A stretch of 64,000 bases of DNA from Chryseobacterium luteum (GTDB lineage: Bacteria > Bacteroidota > Bacteroidia > Flavobacteriales > Weeksellaceae): contig NZ_JPRO01000007.1 in assembly GCF_000737785.1 (NCBI RefSeq), positions 1 to 64,000 of the forward strand, written 5' to 3'. Within the stretch, counting starts at the first letter, position 1. Every line of letters begins with the position of its first letter. The notes beneath the pieces were generated by a model that was not told where the DNA came from, did no database searches, and saw only the letters and a program-made list of their open reading frames with translations. The translations under genes and the position numbers were made by a program. Shown in pieces: positions 8,879 through 17,419 of the stretch.

Positions 8879-9870
8879 CAGCTTAAAAATTTATATAATA
8901 CCCATCGCAGCAGTGCATCAAAAAACAGCATTCCCAAAGCGATCCAAAGGAAAATTTTAAAATATTCGTCATAATTGTACAGCTTGGAAACCTTAATATC
9001 CGATTTCTCCAGTTGATTGATCTCATTATAAACTTCCTCCAGGCTGCTGTTGGAAGTCGCTCTGAAATACCGTCCGCCCGTCGTCTGTGCTATTTCTCTC
9101 AGCGTATTTTCATCAATGGTCACTTCAGTTTCTGTAAAGATAAGATCCCCGAAAATATCCTGCGAAGTAGGCATCAGCGCAAAGCCGTTGGTTCCTATCC
9201 CAATGGCGTAAACCTTTATATTATTGTTCTTGGCAAGCTCTGCAGCAAGCTGTGGGGGAATTGCATTCTGGACATTGTTTACGCCGTCCGTCATAAGAAT
9301 GACCACCTTACTTTTAGCTTTGCTTTTGATAAGATGGTTCACGGCTACTGAAAGTCCTTCTCCGATGGCTGTTCCCGGCTCAAGACCTGCAGAATTGAGG
9401 GTTTTAATTTCATCAATAACCACCTGATGGTCCGAAGTTACCGGTACTTTGGTAAATGCTTCTGCGGCATAAGCCACCACTCCTATCCTGTCATTCGGAC
9501 GCTTCTGGACAAATTTTACGGCGATGTCTTTTAACGCAGTAATACGGTCCGGGCTGAGGTCTTTGGCAAGCATACTCAGGGAAACGTCTATGGAAAGCAT
9601 AATATCTATGCCCTTGGTATCATCTCTGTCCTGGGAAACTGTAAAAGTTCTCGGTCTGGCCATCGCAATAATCAGCGCAGAAAGAATGATATACTTCGAG
9701 AGCTTAAGCAGAAAAAGCACTGCACGGATTCCCCCGCTCTCATCCATATTCTGAATGGTAGGAACTTTGATGCCCTTCTTTCGCTTTCCTCCCACATCTT
9801 TAATAAAAAGTGGAATGAACAGCAGAAAAAGCAGCAGGAACCACGGACTGTACAATTCAAAATTAAACAT
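8878..9870 (-). CDS. batA: BatA, VWA-domain membrane protein
   Basis: 330 residues with the same layout as BatB: an N-terminal helix pair (WFLLLFLLFIPLFI, then YIILSALIIAMARPRTF), a VWA domain and a final helix (IFLWIALGMLFFDALL). The MIDAS motif is DVSLSML, with later elements TAIGEG and LMTDGVNNV. The start at 9870 overlaps the end of the upstream gene by 8 bases. In Bacteroidota, Bat operons typically pair these two VWA proteins. Confidence 0.9.
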   Translation of the reverse strand: MFNFELYSPWFLLLFLLFIPLFIKDVGGKRKKGIKVPTIQNMDESGGIRAVLFLLKLSKYIILSALIIAMARPRTFTVSQDRDDTKGIDIMLSIDVSLSMLAKDLSPDRITALKDIAVKFVQKRPNDRIGVVAYAAEAFTKVPVTSDHQVVIDEIKTLNSAGLEPGTAIGEGLSVAVNHLIKSKAKSKVVILMTDGVNNVQNAIPPQLAAELAKNNNIKVYAIGIGTNGFALMPTSQDIFGDLIFTETEVTIDENTLREIAQTTGGRYFRATSNSSLEEVYNEINQLEKSDIKVSKLYNYDEYFKIFLWIALGMLFFDALLRWVLYKFLS

Positions 9871-10765
9871 CCTTTCTTAAGTTTTCAAATTCTAAATCTT
9901 TTGATGATCTCGTCACAAAATCGCGGATATCTGCAAAATCTTTTTCCATAGTGGCCTGATCGGGGAACGTCTTGGCAAATTTCACCAGATCTCCTCTTAA
10001 AAATACATCTTCCACTGTTTTTTCGTTTTCCTGGGAAATCGTATTGTTCTTTTTCATGACATCAATAAGATCGTCTGTAAGGAGAACATCCGCCGGAAGA
10101 TGGTACTGTTTGGTAATGAATGTTCTTGATATCTCTATTAATTCAACATAGAAAGACCGGAAGTTCCCGTCTTCGATGTATTTTTTCTTTTTTAAGGAAT
10201 CCAGCTCCTTCAAAGTCTGGTTGGTGGCAATGGCAGGCGAATTTTTTGATTTCCTGCCCCATTTGATGAACATAATGACTGCAATAATCAAAGCAATAAC
10301 CGCTAAAGCAGCGAGAATATAAAATTTATAAAGCTCCCAGTAATCTTTTGTTTCAAGCTTTACCTCTTTATTATTCATGATATCATTGATCTGGTCTGCC
10401 TTTTGGGCTGTATTCACCACATCAATTTCATAAGGAATGGTTTTTAAAATCTTTCCTCCTACATTAAATTCCAACTCGGGAATGGTAAATTTTCCTTCTT
10501 CATACACCGAGAATTCAATTTTTCTCTCGTAGAAATTCTGGTTCTGTCCGATGCTGTCTTTAATTTCTTCAAAATGGAAAGGAAGCAGCTCATTCTTAGG
10601 GGCAGCAACGACCTGCAGCTCATGAACATTGTCAATTTTAATCGTTAAATGATTGACTTCACCTAAAGCAAGGGTCTTCTTCTCCAGATTGGAAGATAAT
10701 ATCTGTGAAAAAGCGTTTCCACAGAGTAAAAAAGAAAGTATTAAGAGTATTTTTTTCAATTTCAA
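9863..10765 (-). CDS. BatD-like single-pass membrane protein of the Bat operon
   Basis: 300 residues: a signal peptide (MKLKKILLILSFLLCGNAFS), a periplasmic beta domain of about 110 residues resembling the first domain of BatD (LEKKTLALGEVNHLTIKID), a membrane helix at about 148-168 (FYILAALAVIALIIAVIMFI) and a helical cytoplasmic domain with a DUF4381-like look (FYVELIEISRTFITKQYHLP). It overlaps batA by 8 bases. A gene of this kind commonly sits between the DUF58 gene and batA in flavobacterial operons. The exact function is unknown. Confidence 0.65.
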   Translation of the reverse strand: MKLKKILLILSFLLCGNAFSQILSSNLEKKTLALGEVNHLTIKIDNVHELQVVAAPKNELLPFHFEEIKDSIGQNQNFYERKIEFSVYEEGKFTIPELEFNVGGKILKTIPYEIDVVNTAQKADQINDIMNNKEVKLETKDYWELYKFYILAALAVIALIIAVIMFIKWGRKSKNSPAIATNQTLKELDSLKKKKYIEDGNFRSFYVELIEISRTFITKQYHLPADVLLTDDLIDVMKKNNTISQENEKTVEDVFLRGDLVKFAKTFPDQATMEKDFADIRDFVTRSSKDLEFENLRKDV

Positions 10766-10803
10766 ATAATAATATTTGAGGCCGGAGCCTTTGTTATTTA
10801 TAT

Positions 10804-11667
10804 TTACTTCTTCTGGAAATAATTATACAGCATTTTAGAATAATCTGCACAAGTGCTCATATTCATAAAACTGGCCGAACTGGTGGCAAAATCTTCTTCC
10901 AGAGCCCGGACTTTCTGTTTCTGGGCTTCAGCAAATGTATACCTCCATCTTGCGTTGGATGTATTGGCCCAGACTTCTTTCCCTGTTTCGGCGTCATGCA
11001 GAAGAGCGTAGCCTACATCAGGAATTTCATTATCTTTTTCGTCATAAATTCTCATGCCCAGCAGCTGATGCTTTTTTGAAGCTACTCTAAGCATTTTGGA
11101 ATCGTAAGTATCTTCAAAATCTGAAAACAAGAAAACCAGAGATTTTCTTTTGAAAATTCCCATCATATATTCCATCGCCTTATCAATTTTCGATACGGCC
11201 GGGACATAATCTGCGGTCAGAATATTGCTGATAATAGAAAGAATATGTTTTCTGCCTTTCTGGGGCGGAATTACTTTGTATACTTTATCTGCGAAAAGGA
11301 TCAAACCTACTTTATCGTTGTTTCCTGCAGCCGAAAATCCGAGACTGGCGGCAATTTCAGCTACATATTCCCTTTTCAGCTGGCCTTTGGTTCCGTAATC
11401 CATTGAAGCGGAAATATCTACCAGGATCATCATGGTCAGCTCTCTTTCCTCTTCCATTACTTTGACGAACGGTTCGCGGAAACGGGCAGTTTTGTTCCAG
11501 TCGATTCTTCTGATCTCGTCTCCGAACTGATACGGACGGACTTCCGAGAAAGTCATTCCCTGTCCTTTAAAAGCACTGTGATACTGCCCCATAAGCGAAG
11601 CTTCCGTCTTCCTCCGGGTACGGATCTCAATCTGCTTTACTTTTTTTACAATATCTTTTATTTCCAT
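10804..11667 (-). CDS. DUF58 protein of the MoxR/Bat operon
   Basis: 287 residues, cytoplasmic. It shows the DUF58 signature (GMTFSEVRPYQFGDEIRRID followed by WNKTAR) and a degenerate VWA-like fold with a DISASMDYG adhesion-site motif near residue 90. Such proteins are regularly encoded next to MoxR ATPases and are thought to be their partners. The start at 11667 lies downstream of a period-7 repeat in the gap to the acetyltransferase gene. Confidence 0.88.
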   Translation of the reverse strand: MEIKDIVKKVKQIEIRTRRKTEASLMGQYHSAFKGQGMTFSEVRPYQFGDEIRRIDWNKTARFREPFVKVMEEERELTMMILVDISASMDYGTKGQLKREYVAEIAASLGFSAAGNNDKVGLILFADKVYKVIPPQKGRKHILSIISNILTADYVPAVSKIDKAMEYMMGIFKRKSLVFLFSDFEDTYDSKMLRVASKKHQLLGMRIYDEKDNEIPDVGYALLHDAETGKEVWANTSNARWRYTFAEAQKQKVRALEEDFATSSASFMNMSTCADYSKMLYNYFQKK

Positions 11668-11673
11668 AAATGC

Positions 11674-11715
11674 GTTGCGGGTTGCGAGTTACGAGTTTTC
11701 GGTTGCGGGTTTTGT
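11674..11715. repeat. Heptanucleotide tandem repeat, six degenerate copies
   Basis: Read on the plus strand, consecutive units are GTTGCGG, GTTGCGA, GTTACGA, GTTTTCG, GTTGCGG and GTTTTGT, with an exact spacing of 7 bases. It fills most of the gap between the acetyltransferase stop (11734) and the DUF58 start (11667), directly upstream of the DUF58 start codon. Its GC content is well above that of the intergenic DNA around it. Confidence 0.75.
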
Positions 11716-11733
11716 GTGTCGCACTTCCTTCTT

Positions 11734-12192
11734 CTAATTCTTCAGTTCAATCGAAACATTCAGCCATTCATTGTCAAATTTCGGGCTGTATTTTTTATAA
11801 AAATTAATAGCGGGTTCATTCCAGTACAATACCTGGAACACCATTCCGCTGTATTGGTTTGATTTTCCGTATTCCAAAGTGGCATCAAACAAAAGTTTTC
11901 CGATCTGTTTTCCTCTCATTTTTTCAGTCACTACCAGATCTTCAAGATACAGCCTTCTTCCTTTCCAGGTCGAAAACCTGTCATAATATAGGGAAATTCC
12001 CACAATTTCATGATTCAGTTCAGCAACAAAAGCTCCCCAAACCGGAGATTTACCGAAACCATCTTCGATAAATTCATCCAAAGTTATAGTCACTTCATAA
12101 AGCGCCTTTTCATATTCTGCAAGCTCCCGGATCAGCTCCAGCATGGAAGCGCAATCTTCCCGGACAGCTTTCCTGATCATCACTTCACTCAT
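11734..12192 (-). CDS. GNAT acetyltransferase (diamine acetyltransferase-like)
   Basis: 152 residues. The fold elements are MIRKAVREDCASMLELIREL at the N-terminus, YLEDLVVTEKMRGKQIGKLL (with the acetyl-CoA-binding R-G-K-x-I-G-K-x-L pattern), and FQVLYWNEPAINFYKKY. The overall order resembles spermidine/spermine N1-acetyltransferase relatives, but the substrate is not known. The ATG at 12192 overlaps the MoxR stop as TAATG, so its translation is coupled to moxR. A GNAT at this place is not a standard part of a Bat operon. Confidence 0.82.
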   Translation of the reverse strand: MSEVMIRKAVREDCASMLELIRELAEYEKALYEVTITLDEFIEDGFGKSPVWGAFVAELNHEIVGISLYYDRFSTWKGRRLYLEDLVVTEKMRGKQIGKLLFDATLEYGKSNQYSGMVFQVLYWNEPAINFYKKYSPKFDNEWLNVSIELKN

Positions 12193-13196
12193 TAGGGCGC
12201 CTGAATTTTCGCTAAAATCCTGTTGATGATCTCTTCTGATGAAATTTCTTCTGCTTCTGCCTCGAAAGTAAGACCAATTCTATGTCTTAACACATCCTGG
12301 GCCAATGCTTTCACATCTTCAGGAATCACAAAAGCTCTTCCCTTCAAAAAAGCATAGGTTCTGGATGCAATCGCAAGGTTGATGGAAGCTCTTGGAGAAG
12401 CTCCGAACGCGATATAGTTTTTAAGCTCAGAAAGTCCATAGTTTTCCGGATAACGTGTTGCAAAAACCATATCCAGAATATATTTTTCGATCTTTTCATC
12501 GAGATAAATCTGGTTGATCAGTTCTTTGGCATCTATAATATCCTGAAGTGATACCACAGGCTTGATGACAGGCTGGTGAGAGGTAGAAACCATTCTCATC
12601 ACCGTTCTTTCGTCTTCAAAATTGGGATAGTCGATCTTACATTTCAGCATAAAACGGTCACTCTGTGCTTCCGGAAGCAGATAAGTTCCTTCCTGGTCGA
12701 TCGGGTTTTGGGTAGCCAATACAAGAAACGGTTTGGGCAGCTTCATGGTTTCATCACCAATGGTCACCTGCTTTTCCTGCATCACTTCCAGCAATGCCGA
12801 CTGTACTTTTGCCGGCGCACGGTTGATCTCATCCGCCAATACAAAATTCGCAAAAACAGGACCTTTTTTTATAGAGAAATCGTTGTCTTTGATATTGAAG
12901 ATCATAGTCCCCACCACATCTGCGGGAAGCAGATCGGGCGTGAACTGTATCCTGGAGAATTCACCATGAACAGCTTCTGCCAGGGTTTTGATTGCTAAAG
13001 TCTTTGCCAGTCCCGGAACACCTTCCAAAAGGACGTGCCCGTTTCCCAAAAGACCTACCAAAAGGCGGTCTATCATATATTCCTGGCCAATAATTACTTT
13101 ATTGATTTCCTGTCTCAGAAGGGAGAATAAGTAATTCTTTTCTTTTACTTTTTCCGTCAGCTGGCGGATATCTTCAGCTTGATATGTATCTGGCAT
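12192..13196 (-). CDS. MoxR-family AAA+ ATPase
   Basis: 334 residues from the ATG at 13196 (MPDTYQAEDIRQLTEKVKEK). An in-frame ATG at 13241 would add 15 residues that are hydrophobic and not typical of the family. Walker A is GVPGLAKT, Walker B is LADEINRAPAKVQSALLEVM, and the sensor region is LATQNPIDQEGTYLLPEAQS. MoxR ATPases act as chaperones for VWA partner proteins, here BatA, BatB and the DUF58 protein. It is the first gene of the operon 13196-5290. Confidence 0.93.
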   Translation of the reverse strand: MPDTYQAEDIRQLTEKVKEKNYLFSLLRQEINKVIIGQEYMIDRLLVGLLGNGHVLLEGVPGLAKTLAIKTLAEAVHGEFSRIQFTPDLLPADVVGTMIFNIKDNDFSIKKGPVFANFVLADEINRAPAKVQSALLEVMQEKQVTIGDETMKLPKPFLVLATQNPIDQEGTYLLPEAQSDRFMLKCKIDYPNFEDERTVMRMVSTSHQPVIKPVVSLQDIIDAKELINQIYLDEKIEKYILDMVFATRYPENYGLSELKNYIAFGASPRASINLAIASRTYAFLKGRAFVIPEDVKALAQDVLRHRIGLTFEAEAEEISSEEIINRILAKIQAP

Positions 13197-13331
13197 AGCT
13201 TTAATTAAAATAGGTGGTAAATTTCTGATAAATACTGGCATTAATCAACATAATGAATGCCATTTTAGAGTTAAAGTTTGTTAAATATTCCGGGATTGGT
13301 AAAGTGATCAGATTGATCCATCATGTATACG

Positions 13332-13356
13332 ACTGTATAAAATCAATTCATACAGT
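13332..13356. promoter_or_regulatory. Inverted repeat upstream of the MoxR operon
   Basis: ACTGTAT at 13332-13338 and ATACAGT at 13350-13356 form a perfect 7-bp inverted repeat with an 11-base gap, about 140 bp upstream of the MoxR start codon. The centre-to-centre distance is typical of a dimeric operator. There is no T-run, so it is not a terminator. Its function is not shown. Confidence 0.3.
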
Positions 13357-13412
13357 GAAAGTTAGCGATAATAACTCTTTATAAAATAACTGTTAAATAG
13401 GGTGTTTTTTAA

Positions 13413-13788
13413 TGTGAATGGGTCAATATTGCTACGCAAGTCAATTCTCAATGATTCCCACATTTTTAAAATTCACTATTCACAATTGACTAATTCACAC
13501 TGGTTTTATATGAATGGTCAATATTGCTGCGCAAGTCAATTGTCAATGATTCCCACATTCGTAAATTCACTATTCACTATTCACAATTGACTATTCACGC
13601 TGGTTTTATGTGAATGGTCAATATTGCTACGCAAGTCAATTGTTAATGATTCCACATTCGTTAAATTCACTGTTCACAATTGACTAATTCACACTGGTTT
13701 TATGTGAATGGTCAATATTGCTATGCAAGTCAATTGTCAATGATTCCCACATTCGTAAATTCACCATTCACAATTGACCATTCACTTT
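13413..13788. repeat. Four tandem ~97-bp repeats with internal inverted repeats
   Basis: Units begin at 13413, 13509, 13609 and 13703 (spacings 96, 100 and 94) with TGTGAATGGTCAATATTGCT or close variants. Each contains CAAGTCAATTGT on the left and ACAATTGAC on the right, which could pair as a hairpin of about 9 bp. The units differ by small indels (for example an extra CACTATT) and substitutions. They lie between the MoxR operon start and the 3' end of the exported protein gene at 13794. A related single copy lies near 17313-17400. There are no unique spacers, so this is not a CRISPR array. Confidence 0.85.
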
Positions 13789-13793
13789 AACGT

Positions 13794-15089
13794 CTAAAGC
13801 TTAATAATTTTAATGGTAAAAACATTCTCCGGCATATCGACTGTTTCTTCATAGGCTCCAACATTGATAAAGTATTCGGTTCCTGCCGTAGTTGTGAATG
13901 TATAAGTTTCTGCAGCACCGCCACCGCCATTATCCACCGCATTTACACATGCCAGACTGCCGCATGCTCCGCTGTATATATCCATTTGAGGATCATAGGT
14001 ACTTCCTGCAGGCATGGTTATTTTAACCGTAAACTGACCTCCGTCACCGGTAAATTTAAACCACGTCCCATCGTTCATCGCATCCGGACATGTATCTATG
14101 AATCCATTATTATTAGTAGCAGATACTGCATCGTTCTGCGTGTATTCATAAGGGAAAGCAGATGCCGGTAAAGCTCCAGAACATGCATCATTGACAGGTA
14201 CAGGAGGAATGGTTTTAAAGGCAATATCCGTACAGCCTAAAGATTCAAGGCCTGCTGAAACAGCTGTAACTTTTAAATAATAGTTCGTATCGCGGTTAAG
14301 AGCCGTTGATGGGGTAAAATCAACCCCTGACACAGCCTGCTGATTGATAACATCATTACCTCCCGGAGTTGTTCCTAATGAAATTTTATAGGAATCGGCT
14401 CCGGAAACTGCAAGCCATCTGATATTGGGAAGAACAGGAACAAGCTGGGCATTGTTTGCCGGATAATTAACAAAAGGACATGAAGGTCCGGGCTTAGGTG
14501 TTAATCCTGAAATTGTAACTGCAGATTTGTAGTCCGCTCTTATTCCTCCGGGTGGAGATGCAGGATCAACGATCATACGGTCTCCTGTATAATAAAGCGT
14601 GGAAGATGGAATATGAGGGTAAACACGAAAGGCTTCATCAAAGTTATTAATATCAATACTCTGGGAATTTTCCTTTGCGGCAATTACTAAATTATCACTG
14701 TTATTATAGGCAAATGGTGTGGTAAAAGTGACTTCTACCTTATTATTGGTTTTGGTTACAGTACCTGCAAATACCTGAGTAAGCTGTGAAGAGGGAATCC
14801 AGTCTGTTCCGGATGTAAAGGATGTCTTGGTGGTATGCCCGACATACACCGTCCAATCCGAAGAATCACTGATGGTAGCCGAGGGATCCACATAAAATGT
14901 AAGACCTGTAATATTTCCTGCAGCACTTGCATTTAATTCCTGTCTGGGATAAATCTGCTGAACATAAGAGTAGGAAAAAAAACTGCTTATGGGTGCAGTT
15001 CCTACGTTCGTGCTTCCGATATTTAAATTTATTTGTGCATTAAGCGTTAATGCTATTGATAACAAAGATAAAAGTAAAACTTTTTTCAT
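13794..15089 (-). CDS. Secreted protein with fibronectin III-like and adhesin-like domains
   Basis: 431 residues with a signal peptide (MKKVLLLSLLSIALTLNAQI). The order is an N-terminal beta domain (about 20-200), a fibronectin type III-like segment (FVNYPANNAQLVPVLPNIRW to about 295) and a C-terminal pre-peptidase-like beta domain (NDACSGALPASAFPYEYTQN, then GTWFKFTGDGGQFTVKI). It contains no protease motif. No T9SS sorting domain is visible at its end (ENVFTIKIIKL), although the VFTIKI strand is similar. It is divergent from the PNGase-like gene at 15224. The ligand is unknown. Confidence 0.6.
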   Translation of the reverse strand: MKKVLLLSLLSIALTLNAQINLNIGSTNVGTAPISSFFSYSYVQQIYPRQELNASAAGNITGLTFYVDPSATISDSSDWTVYVGHTTKTSFTSGTDWIPSSQLTQVFAGTVTKTNNKVEVTFTTPFAYNNSDNLVIAAKENSQSIDINNFDEAFRVYPHIPSSTLYYTGDRMIVDPASPPGGIRADYKSAVTISGLTPKPGPSCPFVNYPANNAQLVPVLPNIRWLAVSGADSYKISLGTTPGGNDVINQQAVSGVDFTPSTALNRDTNYYLKVTAVSAGLESLGCTDIAFKTIPPVPVNDACSGALPASAFPYEYTQNDAVSATNNNGFIDTCPDAMNDGTWFKFTGDGGQFTVKITMPAGSTYDPQMDIYSGACGSLACVNAVDNGGGGAAETYTFTTTAGTEYFINVGAYEETVDMPENVFTIKIIKL

Positions 15090-15198
15090 TATTGATAAAT
15101 TAATATTGAATATTTCGCTAATTTAAAGATAAAATTCTAATTTTTCAAACAAATGTGATTTTTAATGAAAAATATTAATATTTTAGACGAATATTTAA

Positions 15199-15206
15199 TA
15201 TATTTG
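15199..15206 (+). promoter_or_regulatory. Bacteroidota -7 box before the PNGase F-like gene
   Basis: TATATTTG matches TAnnTTTG and lies 17 bases before the ATG at 15224. No clear TTG box is seen 20 bp upstream, so support is partial. Confidence 0.4.
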
Positions 15207-15223
15207 TGACAAATACGGACAAT

Positions 15224-16561
15224 ATGTATCAAAAGCTATTTTTTGCAGGCATTCTTTTTGCAGGTCTTTTCAAATCGCAGACGACAAACAGAATGAATTT
15301 GATTTCAGATGCAGTTTATTACGACGGTTACGCGGCTACAGTATCCACTCCAGTACCTTCGGGTCTCATCAGACTTTCAAATACAAGATATGCAAGAAAG
15401 CTTACGGATGCGGAACTCAATTCCTTTAAAGCGAAAATTGCAATGAGGGTGAGCATAGGGGCACTCTGCGATAATTACGACCGTCTGGGAAGTGTTTATT
15501 TAGCCATGATCCCCAAAAATCAGCCTACCTATACCATCAATGATACCAATGTAAAAAGAATTGAAGTTGGCAGGTACATCACTCCGTTTATGAATAAAAA
15601 CCGTTCGCCTACGGATGTTCCCTATACTTACGATTTAAGCAATATGTACAATGTATTTCATGATGCCACATTGCGTACTGCCTATGATATGTATATGGAA
15701 CTGGACGTTTTTGGTGTTCCGTACGCCGCACAGAATGAAGTTGCAGGATGTACTGGCAGAATTGATGTTTTTTCCGGAACCCTGACTTTCTTTTCAACAG
15801 ATACGGGGGCTTCTTCCAGCGATGCCAATGCTCTTGTTCCCATACTAACTTATATCAGATTAAATAATTATAACAGCACCGATGTTGCAGGTGAAACCGT
15901 CAGGATCGTCAGTTTCAATCTTCCTAATGCGGTTACCAATGCCCGCTTCTATGTGATATCCACTCCTCACGGCGCGAACAGCGGCGGTGAAGAATACGAA
16001 AGAAGACAGAATTACACCTATATAGATGATGTACAGATGCTCACTTATACGCCCGGAGGAATTTCCTGCGAGCCATTCAGGGTGTACAATACACAAGGTA
16101 ACGGAATCTATGGTGCAACTCCCAGATCATTTTCAGAATGGACCTCATGGAATAACTGGTGCCCGGGTAATTCGGTTCCTGTAAGAGGATTTACGATGCC
16201 CACTGTAACCGCCGGAAATCACACCCTGAAACATACAATACCAACGGCCGTTTTCAATCAGCAGCAGGGAGATGTCTATTTATCTGTCTATATGCAGGGT
16301 AAAAGTAACTCAGCGTTGAATGTAAAGGATATTAAGACTGTAGATGTAAGCATATACCCTAATCCTTCTTCAGATTTTGTCAATATAAGATCAAAGGCGG
16401 ATGTAGCTTCAATAAGTGTCTTCAGTATAGACGGAAAAAAACTGGCTGAAACCTACGGGGAAAACAGGGTGGACATCTCCACTTATACTCCGGGAATTTA
16501 TTTTCTGAATATTGTGCTGAAGGACGGAATAACATTCAAACACAAGATCATCAAAAAATAA
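15224..16561 (+). CDS. PNGase F-like glycosamidase with T9SS sorting domain
   Basis: 445 residues from ATG 15224 (MYQKLFFAGILFAGLFKSQ, a signal peptide); the upstream ATG at 15206 adds only six residues. The middle matches Elizabethkingia PNGase F, which cleaves N-glycans from asparagine. CDNYDRLGSVYLAM corresponds to CDEWDRYANVYV, and EVGRYITPF to EIGRFITPY. WNNWCPGNSVPVR corresponds to RAGWCPGMAVPTR. Candidate equivalents of the catalytic acids D60, E118 and E206 are D86, E159 (YMELD) and one of E256/E257. C282 and C313 match the C231-C252 disulfide; the other two disulfides are not conserved. The last 85 residues are a T9SS type A sorting domain (VSIYPNPSSDFVNIRSK), so secretion to the cell surface or medium is expected. 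Confidence 0.82.
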   Translation: MYQKLFFAGILFAGLFKSQTTNRMNLISDAVYYDGYAATVSTPVPSGLIRLSNTRYARKLTDAELNSFKAKIAMRVSIGALCDNYDRLGSVYLAMIPKNQPTYTINDTNVKRIEVGRYITPFMNKNRSPTDVPYTYDLSNMYNVFHDATLRTAYDMYMELDVFGVPYAAQNEVAGCTGRIDVFSGTLTFFSTDTGASSSDANALVPILTYIRLNNYNSTDVAGETVRIVSFNLPNAVTNARFYVISTPHGANSGGEEYERRQNYTYIDDVQMLTYTPGGISCEPFRVYNTQGNGIYGATPRSFSEWTSWNNWCPGNSVPVRGFTMPTVTAGNHTLKHTIPTAVFNQQQGDVYLSVYMQGKSNSALNVKDIKTVDVSIYPNPSSDFVNIRSKADVASISVFSIDGKKLAETYGENRVDISTYTPGIYFLNIVLKDGITFKHKIIKK

Positions 16562-16641
16562 AGCCGGGTTTACCGGTTCTATAATTCCGGACGATAATCC
16601 CGCTAAAATCATATTCAGATGATATGAATCTGAAAACTTGT

Positions 16642-16680
16642 AAAAAACTCCTTTGACTATTTTTCAGAGGAGTTTTTTAT
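16642..16680 (+). terminator. Terminator after the PNGase F-like gene
   Basis: AAAAAACTCCT (16642-16652) pairs perfectly with AGGAGTTTTTT (16668-16678), with a 15-base loop and a T-run. Confidence 0.8.
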
Positions 16681-16787
16681 TGCTGAAAACAGAAGACTGA
16701 TTTGATGTTTCCGTTGATAAAAAACGCAACAATTAACATCTTTTTTCAGGATTTAAGAACATTTAATTTAATCCTTCATCCAAAAAA

Positions 16788-16818
16788 TTGTCACTTCCAG
16801 TTTATTAAACTATTTTTG
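16788..16818 (+). promoter_or_regulatory. Promoter for dinB-like gene and rlmB
   Basis: TTG at 16788-16790, a 20-base spacer and TATTTTTG at 16811-16818 match the Bacteroidota -33/-7 consensus (TTG, TAnnTTTG). The DinB start codon is 21 bases further on. Confidence 0.65.
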
Positions 16819-16838
16819 GTGATTAAAATTTTCGCAAA

Positions 16839-17312
16839 ATGAATTATCATTTTCAAGTACACAGACAAGTGAGAAAGAACCTTTTAAGTATTCTGCAGAA
16901 CACTTCCCATGAAGATCTTCTGCTGATTCCTGACGGTTTCAACAATAATTTGTACTGGAATATTGCACATACGGTTGCCACCCAGCAGCTCCTGCATTAT
17001 TATCTGAGCGGAAATCCCTTCAGAATTGATAAATATTGGATAGAAACCTACAAAAAAGGAACTCTTCCCAATCTGAATGTACAGAAATCCGAAGTGGAAG
17101 ACCTTGAGTTCTTACTCACCGAAACTTCAAAGATTCTGATGAAAGATTATGACAGCGACTTCTTTGCAGACTACACACCATACACCACCAGTTTCGGTAT
17201 GGACCTGAAAAGCATACAGGATGCCATTATCTTCAATAATATCCATGAAAGCCTTCATTACGGCTATATCCTGGCACAGAAAAGAGCAATACTCGGAGAG
17301 AACGGGAGATAG
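16839..17312 (+). CDS. DinB-like family protein
   Basis: 157 residues with the DinB four-helix fold. Candidate metal-binding histidines are in YWNIAHTVATQQLLHYYLSG (around residue 43) and FNNIHESLHYGYILAQKRAI (around 135-139). DinB-like proteins are metal-binding; many act as thiol-dependent transferases, and their substrate cannot be read from sequence. It starts with its own promoter and precedes the RlmB gene by about 107 bases, which hold a repeat. Confidence 0.8.
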   Translation: MNYHFQVHRQVRKNLLSILQNTSHEDLLLIPDGFNNNLYWNIAHTVATQQLLHYYLSGNPFRIDKYWIETYKKGTLPNLNVQKSEVEDLEFLLTETSKILMKDYDSDFFADYTPYTTSFGMDLKSIQDAIIFNNIHESLHYGYILAQKRAILGENGR

Positions 17313-17400
17313 TGAATTTACACAAGTCGATGGTCGGATGTGAATTTCACACACAAAATTGACTTAAAAAGTAAAATTCACAATTAACCATTCACCATAT
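17313..17400. repeat. Dispersed AT-rich repeat related to the 13413 array
   Basis: The gap between the DinB and RlmB genes contains GTGAATTTCACACACAAAAT and AATTCACAATTAACCATTCA. These share the words GTGAAT, TTCACAATT and CCATTCAC with the array at 13413-13788 and can pair as an inverted repeat. It appears to be a diverged single copy. Confidence 0.5.
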
Positions 17401-17419
17401 AATTAATAATAAATTTTCA

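Noticed and set aside
13402..13590. A 62-codon open frame over the tandem repeats
   Set aside because: It only translates the repeat units and has repeated peptides; no start context or homology is visible.
13413..13788. CRISPR array
   Set aside because: The period is 94-100 bp, the whole unit repeats and no unique spacers or cas genes are seen.
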